A DNA stretch of 64,000 nt from Coriobacteriaceae bacterium (GCA_902364975.1 CABJFQ010000007.1:62001-126000); one strand, 5' to 3'. Counted from the stretch's first letter, positions 27,001-34,994 are shown. Program-made: numbers and translations. The notes: generated by a model from the sequence alone, not told the origin.

Positions 27001-27020
27001 CCGTTCTTGTCGGAGTTCAT
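24009..27020 (-). CDS. TOTE-type primase-helicase-PLD-like fusion protein
   Basis: A 1003-residue multidomain protein. Residues 95-310: archaeo-eukaryotic primase domain of the TOTE conflict-system type, with a Cys cluster (CANEWKAGICPK, CAECGN), metal-binding DFD (Asp183/Asp185), RSRSGNGAHVWFFF at 211-224 and GGFGNLIALPFQ at 269-280. Residues 460-830: SF2 helicase with PTGFGKT (486-492), DECHH (598-602), SAT and QQAGRLHR (798-805). Residues 865-990: phospholipase-D-like fold, apparently degenerate. The start is uncertain (27020 or 26993); neither has a clear ribosome site. Family context points to defence against foreign nucleic acid, but this copy is single-gene, flanked by related palindromes. 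Confidence 0.82.
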   Translation of the reverse strand: MNSDKNGIYMSTVTHQYALIGGTLFQFKKTVAHVSEPHSQIVICGNGPDIRYATLEEWEKAGESFDRRAQVEGIVTSASTARDKLELFRNLFTGRKDVYAHGYRRKDGGIGYTPACANEWKAGICPKLNRQKTKCAECGNRIFPELSDATIIAHFKGNDDRLRDVIGQYVLNSDSNTKVLVIDFDGSDWKEATNAIRLVAKNHGIDAAVERSRSGNGAHVWFFFLELTSAKIAREFGSSLITEAAALNKTITFEAFDRMLPAQSTIPEGGFGNLIALPFQGKAQRKGNSVFVDEQFEPFPDQWLYLSQIQLIPHATAQNLIESIDNKPHGISAAVAGNTAAPHSQRPRKRLPLAPQDFPSSLPVTQADMLYITEKSLSPAAQMEVRRLATFANPEFFRAQSMHQSVFGKPRYIDLSELRDGCVAIPRGCKAQLERLLQEAGASAHYSDKRMSGNPIVMTFKGALRPEQQIAAEQMLNCEDGIMSAPTGFGKTVIGAYLIAAIGLPTLVIVPKTALIAQWKSQLERFIDITDNRKPVRTPKGRISKRQPPLIGQIGGGKTTISHLIDIASFQSLSSKDPQTGEPIAKEFVRDYGLIICDECHHAAAPQLELVLKSAPAKYVYGLSATPERSDGLTRALSMLCGPLRHVIDPKTQAIQQGIQRVVRPRFTGVRLPAYEPGASFNQVLDLLCAHTARNEAIVDDALETASNGRHPLVLSKRKKHAEELCRLLQSRGHEPILLTGEIDAKERKAILNSLPGFEHEHRIIIATEGLLGEGFDLSYLDTLLIATPISWDGSMTQQAGRLHRSHEGKQRVEIFDYVDLSIPMLAHMYQKRLKTYAKLGYEVFAANDNKRADQNILVRPARAVEALADDIVRATKSIFIAAPYASAACLAKLTAVLTGAAARGIALEISIAPTPHNDVKAIFTEMNVDYSIKAEGRLCASVIDEETVWYGTIPLLAFPKKEDCSIRFKSSEVAAELLSEIQRRGELEVAATNGTSPTVTVE

Positions 27021-27200
27021 TGAAATGAGGGTACGTTATTTTGATTTTTAAGGGACTCGACTCTGATTTTGGTTCGGCGATAGCGGAGTACACCTCCGTG
27101 AGTGGTGTTTGGCTGGTGTCAAAATGTGCGGTAGCTGTTGCTGAATGGGTTTTGGCGGCCATGAGGTGGGCTGGAGGCGCAGGAAACTATCCTCGAATAG

Positions 27201-27430
27201 ACCCTGTGGGCAAAAAATGGTAAATATGAGTACTGTGGTTTGAGCAGTAACATATCATCTGGAAAGTATTTAAGACCAATCGATTCGGATTGGATAGAAT
27301 CAACCCTCTAAATATGACGATTCGGGACTTTATGACGCTCGGAATTGACAGAAGATGGCAAATTCAGCCAGATTGCGCTGTTACTAAACTGGTAACAGTA
27401 CTCATATTTGCCATTTTTTGCCCAGAGGGT
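27201..27430. mobile_element. MITE-like element, 230 bases with 36-base terminal inverted repeats
   Basis: Ends 27201-27236 and 27395-27430 are reverse complements with two mismatches, beginning ACCCT and including GGGCAAAAAATGG. The interior has no convincing reading frame. A further inner palindrome (CCAATC/GATTGG) lies near 27277. No obvious target duplication is visible. It lies in the 712-base gap between the primase-helicase gene and DegV, upstream of the former. A non-autonomous transposable element is the likeliest reading. Confidence 0.65.
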
Positions 27431-27499
27431 ATCGCAAGGGGGTTGGACAAAGCATCGATCGCCGCCAATTTCTCGATTGGCTGGTTGGGCGGCAATGAA

Positions 27500-27563
27500 G
27501 TTGCGGCGTAATGGGAAGCGTTTCGCGGCCTTTTGGCTAAAACGGCCCCTTTTCCGCCGCGAC
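27500..27563. repeat. Hairpin repeat at the right edge of the TOTE island, GGCYAAAAC family
   Basis: Imperfect arms (27500-27515 and 27546-27563) around TTTCGCGGCC and TTTTGGCTAAAAC. The core closely matches that at 23981-24025. Between 27430 and 27733 no gene is supported. Confidence 0.6.
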
Positions 27564-27733
27564 TCCTAAAAAGACGCCGGCGCGCCTTGAGTTGCGGCGC
27601 GTCGGCGTGATGGCTTTGTTGTGGCTGGGTGTACTTCGGTTGTTCGACGGCTTTGGCATGTCCGATCTTGCCAGGCAAGCCTTGTTACCGTTTAACGTTT
27701 GCCCAGATAAAACCTGCCAAAATAAACCTGTCC

Positions 27734-28594
27734 CTAATTGGCAGGTTGGTAGCGGGGGCAGTAGCTGATGGCGATGGCATCGACGCCTACGTGGGTGGCG
27801 ATGGTGCAGCCGATGGGGCCAGTGCCGGCGTCTACGTAGTCCTGGCCCGCGAGCGCCTCGTTGACAAGTTCCTGCTCCTCGGCGGCGCCGGTCGTGAGCA
27901 CGCGCACGCTTGAGCTCGGGTGCTCGTCCAAAAACGCGAGGCAATCTGCCATGGTGTTGGCGACGATGCGCTTGGCGCCGCGGCCCTTTTTGATTGCCTT
28001 GATCTCGCCCGACTGCCACTCCGGCGAAACGGCCAGGCGAATGTTGAGCATCTGCGTCAGCTGGCCGGCGAGCTTGGGGGCGCGGCCGTTTTTGACCAGG
28101 TTCTCGAGCGTTCGGGGAATCAGCAGCAGATGGGCGTCGGGCAACGTCGCGCGGATCTGCGCCTCGGTCTCGTCCAAGCTGCGGCCGTCCTTGCGCATGG
28201 CAAGCGCGTACTCCACCAGCAGACCCTCGGCGCCCGAGCCGGTGCGCGAATCGATGCAGCGCACGTCGAGCTCGTGGGTCTCGGCGACCAGGCATGCGTT
28301 GGAATAGCAGGCGGACCACTCGCTGCACAGCGAGATAAAGATGGCGCTGTCGTGGCCATCGGCGCGCACGCGGTCAAACAGCGCCTTGAACTCGCCGGCG
28401 CTCGGCTGCGAGGTGTGCGGCAGCTGCTCAGAGCCGGCCATGCGCGCGACGTATTCCTCGGCAGTAATCTGCACCTGGTCGAGCAGGTCCTCGCCCTCGA
28501 TAATCACATGCAGCGGAATCACGTAAATACCGAGCTCTTGGGCGCGGGCGGGGGAGATGTCCGACGTGGAGTCGGTTATGATGGCAAAAGACAT
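27734..28594 (-). CDS. DegV family protein, second copy
   Basis: A 286-residue DegV/FakB-like protein opening FAIITDSTSDISP, with HTSQPSAGEF, ISLCSEWSACYSNA in place of the usual SSGLSGTY, CIDSRTGSGAEGLL and a C-terminal GPIGCTIATHVG. It differs clearly from the copy at 2936, mostly in the ligand-binding loop, so it may bind another fatty acid. The start at 28594 has an AAAGGTG site. It is divergent from the HAD gene, with a small palindrome between them. Confidence 0.9.
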   Translation of the reverse strand: MSFAIITDSTSDISPARAQELGIYVIPLHVIIEGEDLLDQVQITAEEYVARMAGSEQLPHTSQPSAGEFKALFDRVRADGHDSAIFISLCSEWSACYSNACLVAETHELDVRCIDSRTGSGAEGLLVEYALAMRKDGRSLDETEAQIRATLPDAHLLLIPRTLENLVKNGRAPKLAGQLTQMLNIRLAVSPEWQSGEIKAIKKGRGAKRIVANTMADCLAFLDEHPSSSVRVLTTGAAEEQELVNEALAGQDYVDAGTGPIGCTIATHVGVDAIAISYCPRYQPAN

Positions 28595-28686
28595 AATTGC
28601 ACCTTTCGATGGGGCGCCACGGCGCCGCCGATTGAGAGCAAAGTGCGACAAGTATAGTGGAGTTGCTCTACATTGCTAGGTTCAAT

Positions 28687-28702
28687 TGTTGAATAGTCAA
28701 CA
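28687..28702. promoter_or_regulatory. Palindrome between divergent degV and HAD genes
   Basis: TGTTGAATAGTCAACA: six-base perfect arms around ATAG in an AT-rich part of the 156-base divergent spacer. Possible operator; the regulator is unknown. Confidence 0.35.
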
Positions 28703-28750
28703 GTTTGAAGTGTCGGTGTGGAAATCGTCAACTGGGGAAGAGGAATGCCG

Positions 28751-29413
28751 ATGGAGGCGTTGGAGATATGCAGGCGGCCGGTCGTGCTGTTCGATTTTGA
28801 CGGCACGGTGGCAGATACGGGCCGGGCGGTGATGACCTCGACACGCAAAACGTTGGCCGCGCGCGGGTTTTCGGAGGCGCAGATGGGTGATCTGCGCCGC
28901 ATGATCGGGCCGCCCCTGTGGAAGAGCTTCCACGACTTTTACGACTTTACGCGCGAGGAGTCGCTCGTGGTGGCCGACGAGTACCGTGCCTATTTTGACG
29001 AGCTGGGTCCGGAGGAGTATCCCGTGTTCGACGGAATCCCCGAGCTGCTCGATGGCTTGGCGGCGCAGGGTCATCGCATGGCCGTCGCGACGTCGCGTAT
29101 GGAGGCAAAGTGCATTGACATGGTGCATGAGCTGGGTCTTTCTCAGTTCGAAGCCGTGGTTGGCATGAATCCTCCGCAGGGGCGCGAGACCAAGGCCGAT
29201 TCGGTCCGCGATGCCCTGGCGGCGCTCGGTGCAACGGCCGACGATGCCGTGATGATCGGCGATCGCTTTAACGACGTCGAGGGCGCGCACGCGATGGGCG
29301 TGCCGTGCATCGGCATCTATTCGGGCGCGGCGGCGCCGGGTGAGCATGAAGCGACGGGTGCCGATGCGGTGGTGCACTCGGTGGCTGAGCTTGCTAAACT
29401 TTTCTCTATCTAG
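28751..29413 (+). CDS. HAD hydrolase, phosphoglycolate-phosphatase-like
   Basis: A 220-residue HAD-family phosphatase of the Gph/PGMB subgroup. Motif I is LFDFDGTVADTG (nucleophile Asp in DxD), motif II ATSRMEAK, and motif IV GDRFNDVEGA. The helical cap lies between residues 20 and 90. The start at 28751 has AGAGG at good spacing; the ATG at 28745 is too close to it. A PepV peptidase gene follows in the same direction (54-base gap). The substrate is uncertain within this broad family. Confidence 0.85.
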   Translation: MEALEICRRPVVLFDFDGTVADTGRAVMTSTRKTLAARGFSEAQMGDLRRMIGPPLWKSFHDFYDFTREESLVVADEYRAYFDELGPEEYPVFDGIPELLDGLAAQGHRMAVATSRMEAKCIDMVHELGLSQFEAVVGMNPPQGRETKADSVRDALAALGATADDAVMIGDRFNDVEGAHAMGVPCIGIYSGAAAPGEHEATGADAVVHSVAELAKLFSI

Positions 29414-29467
29414 GAACTAAATGTGAGGGGCGGGTACGCTTGCCGCTCATTGGTAAGGAGGTCGTCC

Positions 29468-30904
29468 ATGAATCAGGTGGAGCAGAGCGTCGCCGAGTAT
29501 GTCGACGAGGTCTGGGAGGATGTCGTCGCCGATATCGAGCAGCTGGTGAGTTATCCGTCCGTGGCAGTTTCTGCCGATGCGGAGCCCGGCGCGCCGTTTG
29601 GCCGCCCGGTCCGTGATGCGCTCGATTGCGCGCTCGGCATTGCGCAGAAGCTCGGCTATCAGACGAGCGACGACGAGGGCTATGTGGGAATCGCCGATAT
29701 TCCGGGCCGCGGCGACAAGCAGCTCGCGACTATCTGCCACGTGGACGTGGTTCCCGCCGGCCCTGGCTGGAACACCGACCCGTTCGCCATGGAGCGCCGC
29801 GAGGGCTGGCTGCTCGGTCGCGGCGTGATTGACGACAAGGGCCCGGCAGTGCTGTCGCTCTACGCCGGCGCTTACCTTCTCAAGCACGGCATTGTTCCGC
29901 GCTACACCTTCCGCGCACTGCTGGGCTGCGATGAGGAAGTGGGCATGTCCGACGTTCACCATTATCTGGAGAACCACGCGAACCCCGACTTTCTGTTTAC
30001 GCCCGATGCCGAGTTCCCGGTCTGTAATGCCGAGAAGGGCCAGTTTGGGGCGACATTTGTGAGCTCCAAGATCGACGGCGGGCGCATTGTGTCCTTGAGC
30101 GGTGCCGAGGCGAGCAACGCTATTCCGTCGCAGTCTATCTGCGAGCTTGCGATTGCCGCCGATGAGCTGCCGGCGCCCGTTGAGAACGCCGACCGCCTGG
30201 AGATCACGGCGCTCGATAACGGGCATGCGCAGATTTTCGCCCACGGCATTGGCGGTCATGCCTCGATGCCAGAGGGAACGATCAACGCCGTCGGGCTGAT
30301 CGTGGCGTATCTGCGCGAGGCCGAGGACGCGTTTGGCGCCCGTGACGAGCGCTTGCTGACGCCTGCCGAGCACGAGTTTGTCAAGTTTCTGGCCTTTGTA
30401 CATGCGGACACCTATGGCCGCGGCCTGGGTATCGACGCGACGAGTCCGGCGTTTGGCCCGCTCACGTGCAACCCCGGTGTCATCCGCGTGTTGGATGGCC
30501 ACATTGAGCAGGTCATTGACGTGCGTTTCCCCGACAGCACGAGTGCCGATACCATCCGCGAGCAGCTCGAGCCGCTCGTGGGCCGCTTTGGCGTGACGTG
30601 CCGTGTGGGTCGTGCCAAGGTGCCGTTCTCGGTCTCTGCCGACGATCCGGCCGTGAAGGCGCTTATCGATACCTATAACGAGTTTACGGGCAAGCATGCT
30701 GAGCCCTTTGCCATGGGCGGCGGCACGTACGCGCGCAACTTTGCCCGCGCCGTGTCGTTTGGCCCCGAGGAGACCGGCCTGGAGCTGCCCGCGTGGGGCG
30801 GCCAGATGCACGGCCCCAACGAGTGCGCCAACGAGGAACAGCTCAAGCAGGCGCTCAAGATTTATATCGTGGCGATCCTGCGCTTGAATGAGCTTGAGCT
30901 TTAA
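29468..30904 (+). CDS. PepV/Sapep-type M20 dipeptidase
   Basis: A 478-residue metallopeptidase. Zinc ligands are seen in CHVDVVPAG (His), GRGVIDDKGP (bridging Asp), LLGCDEEVGMSD (Glu), TPDAEFPV (Asp) and, at the end, MHGPNECANEE (His). The lid domain inserted after about residue 200 matches PepV. These cytoplasmic enzymes split dipeptides, often with D- or hydrophobic N-terminal residues. The start at 29468 has TAAGGAGG. It fits an amino-acid-fermenting lifestyle along with the arginine genes. Confidence 0.9.
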   Translation: MNQVEQSVAEYVDEVWEDVVADIEQLVSYPSVAVSADAEPGAPFGRPVRDALDCALGIAQKLGYQTSDDEGYVGIADIPGRGDKQLATICHVDVVPAGPGWNTDPFAMERREGWLLGRGVIDDKGPAVLSLYAGAYLLKHGIVPRYTFRALLGCDEEVGMSDVHHYLENHANPDFLFTPDAEFPVCNAEKGQFGATFVSSKIDGGRIVSLSGAEASNAIPSQSICELAIAADELPAPVENADRLEITALDNGHAQIFAHGIGGHASMPEGTINAVGLIVAYLREAEDAFGARDERLLTPAEHEFVKFLAFVHADTYGRGLGIDATSPAFGPLTCNPGVIRVLDGHIEQVIDVRFPDSTSADTIREQLEPLVGRFGVTCRVGRAKVPFSVSADDPAVKALIDTYNEFTGKHAEPFAMGGGTYARNFARAVSFGPEETGLELPAWGGQMHGPNECANEEQLKQALKIYIVAILRLNELEL

Positions 30905-30951
30905 GGCTGCGGCGTTTTAACAACTTAGCACCCCTTTCGTCCGGGCTTTTT

Positions 30952-31020
30952 AAGTTGCGGTGGAATAGTTCCTAAAAGAGGCTGCCTGATGGCCAAACAG
31001 GAACTATTTCACCGCAACTT
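30952..31020. repeat. Hairpin repeat, GGCYAAAAC family
   Basis: 22-base arms (30952-30973 and 30999-31020) with one mismatch, centre GAGGCTGCCTGATGGCCAAAC. It lies in the 319-base gap between pepV and pstS. The remainder of the gap holds no supported gene. Confidence 0.7.
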
Positions 31021-31181
31021 CGTTTTCATTGGTGTAAAAGGTGTGCCATGTTCGACGCTGGATTGTTATCCGTTTGTAAAGGCTGGGCAGAGCTTGCGGT
31101 AAGGGTCTATCAGATGCCCGTAAGAAACCGCAGTTGGCGCGGGCGCTGCCCGATCGGGGCCGTATCTTTCCAAACAGCAAA

Positions 31182-31198
31182 GCGGGCAGGGTGCCCGC
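31182..31198 (+). promoter_or_regulatory. Hairpin in the pstS leader
   Basis: Perfect seven-base stem GCGGGCA/TGCCCGC with a GGG loop, 25 bases before the pstS start. It ends just ahead of the ribosome site and could modulate expression or protect the transcript end. No Pho-box-like direct repeats were recognised. Confidence 0.35.
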
Positions 31199-31223
31199 GA
31201 GTCGCATGTATGAAAGGAAGATC

Positions 31224-32162
31224 ATGCTCGATCAGGCTTATTCTCGTCGTCAGTTCCTCGGCCTCGCTGGTGGTCTTGCCAGCATCGTCGGTCTCGGTCT
31301 CGTTGGTTGCGGTGGCTCCAACGCCGCCAACACCGCTGCTGAGGGCAGTGCCGCTGCTGCCGAGTCCGTCTCGGGCGAGGTGACCTACGACGGCGCTTCC
31401 TCGTTCCAGGCTCTCGTCGAGGCTGCTGCCGAGAAGTTCATGGATGCCAACCCGGACGTCTCCGTCTCCGGTTCGGGTAACGGTTCGGGCAAGGGCCTGA
31501 CCGCTGTCGCCGCCGGCACCGTCACCATCGGTAACTCCGACGTCTTCGCCGAGACCAAGCTCGAGGCCGATCAGGTCAAAAACCTCGTCGACCACGAGGT
31601 CGCCGTCGTGGGCATGGGCCCCGTCGTCTCCAAGAACGTCAAGGTCGACGACCTGTCCCTCGAGCAGCTCAAGGGTATCTTCTCCGGCCAGATCACCAAC
31701 TGGAAGGAGGTCGGCGGCGACGACGCCAAGATCGTCGTTCTCAATCGCAAGGCCGGCTCCGGCACCCGCGCCACCTTCGAGGCCGCCGTCTTTGGCGACG
31801 AGGCCGTCGACTTTAAGGGCGACGCCGAGCTCGACAAGTCCGGCGATGTCCAGACTCAGATGGGCAGCACCGACAACGCCATCTCCTACCTCGACTTCTC
31901 GCACTTCGATGACTCCAAGTTCAACGCCATCATGGTCGAGGGCGTCGAGCCCAAGAGCACAAACGTCACCGACGACTCCTTCAAGATCTGGGCGACCGAG
32001 CACATGTACTGTGCTAAGGACGCCGACGAGGCCACCAAGGCCTTCCTGGAGTTCATGCTTTCCGACGACGTCCAGGGCAAGCTCGTCGAGGAGCAGGGCT
32101 TTATTCCCGTTTCTGCCATGAAGGTCGTCAAGGACGCCAGTGGCAAGGTCTCCGCTAAATAA
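31224..32162 (+). CDS. pstS: Phosphate ABC transporter substrate-binding protein
   Basis: A 312-residue lipoprotein. The signal has a twin-arginine-like stretch YSRRQFLGLAG and ends in a lipobox LVGC, with Cys at about residue 30, so it is anchored outside the membrane and may use the Tat route. Phosphate-binding segments include SGSGNGSGKG, GNSDVF, the FSGQITNWKEVGG strand and NRKAGSGTRATFE. The start at 31224 has an AAGGAAG site. First gene of pstSCAB. The frame from 31134 adds 30 residues of no signal type. Confidence 0.93.
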   Translation: MLDQAYSRRQFLGLAGGLASIVGLGLVGCGGSNAANTAAEGSAAAAESVSGEVTYDGASSFQALVEAAAEKFMDANPDVSVSGSGNGSGKGLTAVAAGTVTIGNSDVFAETKLEADQVKNLVDHEVAVVGMGPVVSKNVKVDDLSLEQLKGIFSGQITNWKEVGGDDAKIVVLNRKAGSGTRATFEAAVFGDEAVDFKGDAELDKSGDVQTQMGSTDNAISYLDFSHFDDSKFNAIMVEGVEPKSTNVTDDSFKIWATEHMYCAKDADEATKAFLEFMLSDDVQGKLVEEQGFIPVSAMKVVKDASGKVSAK

Positions 32163-32187
32163 GTAATCGCCCCCGGAAAGGTTTGCA

Positions 32188-33096
32188 ATGGCAAAACAGC
32201 TGCCAAAGCGCGAGCTTGAGAACGTGGGCCTGGGCGTCACGGGTGCGTGCGTAGCGCTCGTGACGCTTGTCGTTGCCGCGCTCATCTTTATGGTCGCCCA
32301 AAAGGGCCTCTCGGCTTTTTTCAAGGACGGCGTCTCGATCGTCGAGTTTTTTACCGGTACCAAGTGGGACCTGGCCAACACGGCCGAAAACGGCCTGCCC
32401 TACACTGGCGCCCTGCCCCTGATCGTCACCTCGTTTGCGGTCATGGTGCTCTCCACGCTCATCGCACTGCCCATCGCCATCGGCTCTGCCATCTTTGCGG
32501 TCGAGATTCAGCCTAAGTTTGGCTCCAAGGTTTTTCAGCCGCTCATTGAGCTTTTGACCGGTATTCCCTCGGTCGTCTTTGGCCTGATCGGTTTTCACGT
32601 GGTCGTCGGCCTTATGAAGAGCGTTTTCCACGTGAGCACAGGCCTGGGCATCTTGCCCGGCGCCATCGTGCTGGCCGTCATGATTCTGCCGACGATGACC
32701 ACGCTTTCGGTCGATGGCCTGCGCGCCGTGCCCGATAGCTACCGCCAGGGTTCGCTCGCGCTGGGCTACACCCGCTGGCAGACCATCTGGCACGTGGTGC
32801 TCAAGTCCGCCATGCCGTCGCTCATGACCGCAGTCATCCTTGGCATGACCCGCGCCTTTGGCGAGACGCTCGCCGTGCGCATGGTCATTGGCGGCATCGA
32901 GGCCATGCCGACGTCGCTGCTGTCGCCGGCGTCTACCATCACCACCACGCTCACCACGTCCATGGCGGTCTATGCCGAGGGCTCGGCCCAGGACGACGTC
33001 CTGTGGGCGCTCGGCCTGCTGCTGATGGGCATGAGCCTCATCTTTATCCTGATCATCCATCTCATTGGCCGCAAGGGGGCGAAGGCTCGTGGCTAG
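32188..33096 (+). CDS. pstC: Phosphate ABC transporter permease PstC
   Basis: A 302-residue membrane protein with six helices and the permease EAA-like loop (RQGSLALGYTRWQTIWHVVL). The family segment GIPSVVFGLIG is present at about residue 125. It would pair with PstA to form the channel for phosphate uptake. Ribosome site GGAAAGG. It overlaps pstA by eight bases (GTGGCTAG). Confidence 0.93.
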   Translation: MAKQLPKRELENVGLGVTGACVALVTLVVAALIFMVAQKGLSAFFKDGVSIVEFFTGTKWDLANTAENGLPYTGALPLIVTSFAVMVLSTLIALPIAIGSAIFAVEIQPKFGSKVFQPLIELLTGIPSVVFGLIGFHVVVGLMKSVFHVSTGLGILPGAIVLAVMILPTMTTLSVDGLRAVPDSYRQGSLALGYTRWQTIWHVVLKSAMPSLMTAVILGMTRAFGETLAVRMVIGGIEAMPTSLLSPASTITTTLTTSMAVYAEGSAQDDVLWALGLLLMGMSLIFILIIHLIGRKGAKARG

Positions 33097-34015
33097 CACG
33101 CGCATCCATATCGACGAGGCGAGACTCGGGCGTGTCCAAAGGCAAGACCGTATCGCCACGGGCGTGCTGACGGCGATTGTCGCCATCGTCATGCTTATCG
33201 TCGTCTCCATGGTGGCCTACATCCTGTTCGAGGGCATCTCGACGCTGTTCCAGCCGGGCTTTCTCACGCAGCCCGCACGCGCCAACGGAACGCAGGGCGG
33301 CGTGCTCTACCAGCTGTTCGACTCGTTCTATCTGCTGCTGATTACCCTGATCATCTCGGTGCCCATCAGCCTGGGCGGCGCGGTCTTCCTAGTTGAATAC
33401 GCGCCCGACGGTCCCATTCGCGACATCGCCTCGACCGCCATCGAGACGTTGTCTTCGCTGCCCTCCATCGTCGTCGGCATGTTCGGCTTTCTGGTGTTCT
33501 CGGTGCAGCTGGGCTGGAAGTACTCCATCATCTCCGGCGCCGTCGCGCTCACCATGTTCAACATCCCCATCCTGGTGCGCGTGATTCAGCAGGCGCTCGA
33601 GGACGTGCCGCAGGCCCAGCGCGATGCGTGCCTGGCCATGGGCCTCACTCGCTGGGAGGCCATACTGCACATCCTGATTCCCGAGGCCATGCCCGCCATC
33701 GTGACCGGCATCGTGCTTTCGGCCGGCCGCGTGTTTGGCGAGGCCGCGGCGCTGCTCTTTACCTCGGGCATGAGCTCGCCGGTCCGCCTCAACTTCTTGA
33801 GCTTTAACCTGTCGAGCCCCACCTGCGCCTGGAACGTGTTCCGTCCCGGCGAGTCGCTGGCCGTGCACATCTACAAGATCTATGGCGAGGGCAGCCCCGA
33901 GGCCCAGCAGATCGTCTGGGGCACCGCGGCACTGCTGATGATTTGCGTGCTGCTGTTTAACGTAGTCGCCCGTATCGTGGGCAAGCAACTGGCAAGGAAG
34001 ATGACGGCCGAATGA
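33089..34015 (+). CDS. pstA: Phosphate ABC transporter permease PstA
   Basis: A 308-residue membrane protein from a GTG start at 33089 inside the end of pstC. It has the typical SLPSIVVGMFGF and the EAA-like loop AQRDACLAMGLTRWEAILHI. Six membrane helices; the N-terminal 30 residues are basic and cytoplasmic. The ATGA overlap with pstB at 34012 indicates tight coupling. Confidence 0.93.
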   Translation: MASTRIHIDEARLGRVQRQDRIATGVLTAIVAIVMLIVVSMVAYILFEGISTLFQPGFLTQPARANGTQGGVLYQLFDSFYLLLITLIISVPISLGGAVFLVEYAPDGPIRDIASTAIETLSSLPSIVVGMFGFLVFSVQLGWKYSIISGAVALTMFNIPILVRVIQQALEDVPQAQRDACLAMGLTRWEAILHILIPEAMPAIVTGIVLSAGRVFGEAAALLFTSGMSSPVRLNFLSFNLSSPTCAWNVFRPGESLAVHIYKIYGEGSPEAQQIVWGTAALLMICVLLFNVVARIVGKQLARKMTAE

Positions 34016-34884
34016 GCGATATGAATGCAACGCCCGCAACCGAGGCGGCCACGTCCGACACCCAGGACTTTCTGTCGAGCGTGGGGGAGAGCGAGAGGCG
34101 CGTGCGCGTGAGCGGCAAGGCCGTGAGCGACGAGGTCGTGCTCTCCGCCAAGGACGTCAACGTGTACTATGGCGACCACCATGCGCTGCACAATACGTCG
34201 CTCGACTTCCACAAGGGTGAGATCACGGCGCTCATCGGGCCTTCGGGCTGCGGCAAGTCGACCTTCTTGCGTAGCCTCAACCTGATGAATCGCGAGATTC
34301 GCCGCTGTCGCGTGGAGGGCGAGATCAACTACCGCGGGCGCAACGTGAACACCAAGACCGAGAACACGTACGAGCTGCGTCGCTCCATCGGCATGGTGTT
34401 CCAGCAGCCCAACCCCTTCCGCAAGTCCATTCGCGACAACATCACCTTTGCGCCCAAGCGCCACGGCATCACCGACCGTGACGAGCTCGACCGCATGGTC
34501 GAGGAAAGTCTGCGCGGTGCCGCGCTGTGGGACGAGGTCAAAGACAAGCTCGACAAGAGCGCCTACGCGCTTTCGGGCGGTCAGCAGCAGCGTCTGTGCA
34601 TTGCGCGCACGCTGGCGCTCAACCCCGACGTGATCCTGTTCGACGAGCCCTGCTCGGCGCTCGACCCCATCTCGACGTTGGCGATCGAGGACCTGATGTC
34701 GTCGATCGTTGCCGACCGTGCCATCGTCATCGTGACGCACAACATGGAGCAGGCGTCGCGCGTGTCCAACCGCACGGCGTTCTTCTACATGAGCGATATG
34801 GTCGAGTACGACGAGACCGACGAGATTTTCCAACGGCCCAAGGATAAGCGGCTGAATGATTACCTCACCGGTATGTTCTCCTAG
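34012..34884 (+). CDS. pstB: Phosphate ABC transporter ATPase PstB
   Basis: A 290-residue ABC ATPase. Walker A GPSGCGKST, Q-loop MVFQQPNPFRKSI (the FRKSI is typical of PstB), signature LSGGQQQR, Walker B VILFDEPCSALDP and the switch His in VTHNMEQ. The N-terminal 45 residues are a hydrophilic extension. It completes pstSCAB. No phoU or PhoR/PhoB pair follows within the window, so regulation is not visible. Confidence 0.95.
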   Translation: MSDMNATPATEAATSDTQDFLSSVGESERRVRVSGKAVSDEVVLSAKDVNVYYGDHHALHNTSLDFHKGEITALIGPSGCGKSTFLRSLNLMNREIRRCRVEGEINYRGRNVNTKTENTYELRRSIGMVFQQPNPFRKSIRDNITFAPKRHGITDRDELDRMVEESLRGAALWDEVKDKLDKSAYALSGGQQQRLCIARTLALNPDVILFDEPCSALDPISTLAIEDLMSSIVADRAIVIVTHNMEQASRVSNRTAFFYMSDMVEYDETDEIFQRPKDKRLNDYLTGMFS

Positions 34885-34940
34885 TCCGGGACATGCTTGA
34901 GGCCCGCGGCGGCCACGGTTGTCGCGGGACTGATTGGAGA

Positions 34941-34977
34941 GGCGGGTCATCTCTTTTGCGAGATGGCCCGCCTTTTT
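34941..34977 (+). terminator. Terminator of the pst operon
   Basis: Stem GGCGGGTCATCTC/GAGATGGCCCGCC (34941-34953 and 34960-34972) followed by TTTTT. Confidence 0.85.
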
Positions 34978-34994
34978 GCTCTGCGACCGAAACG

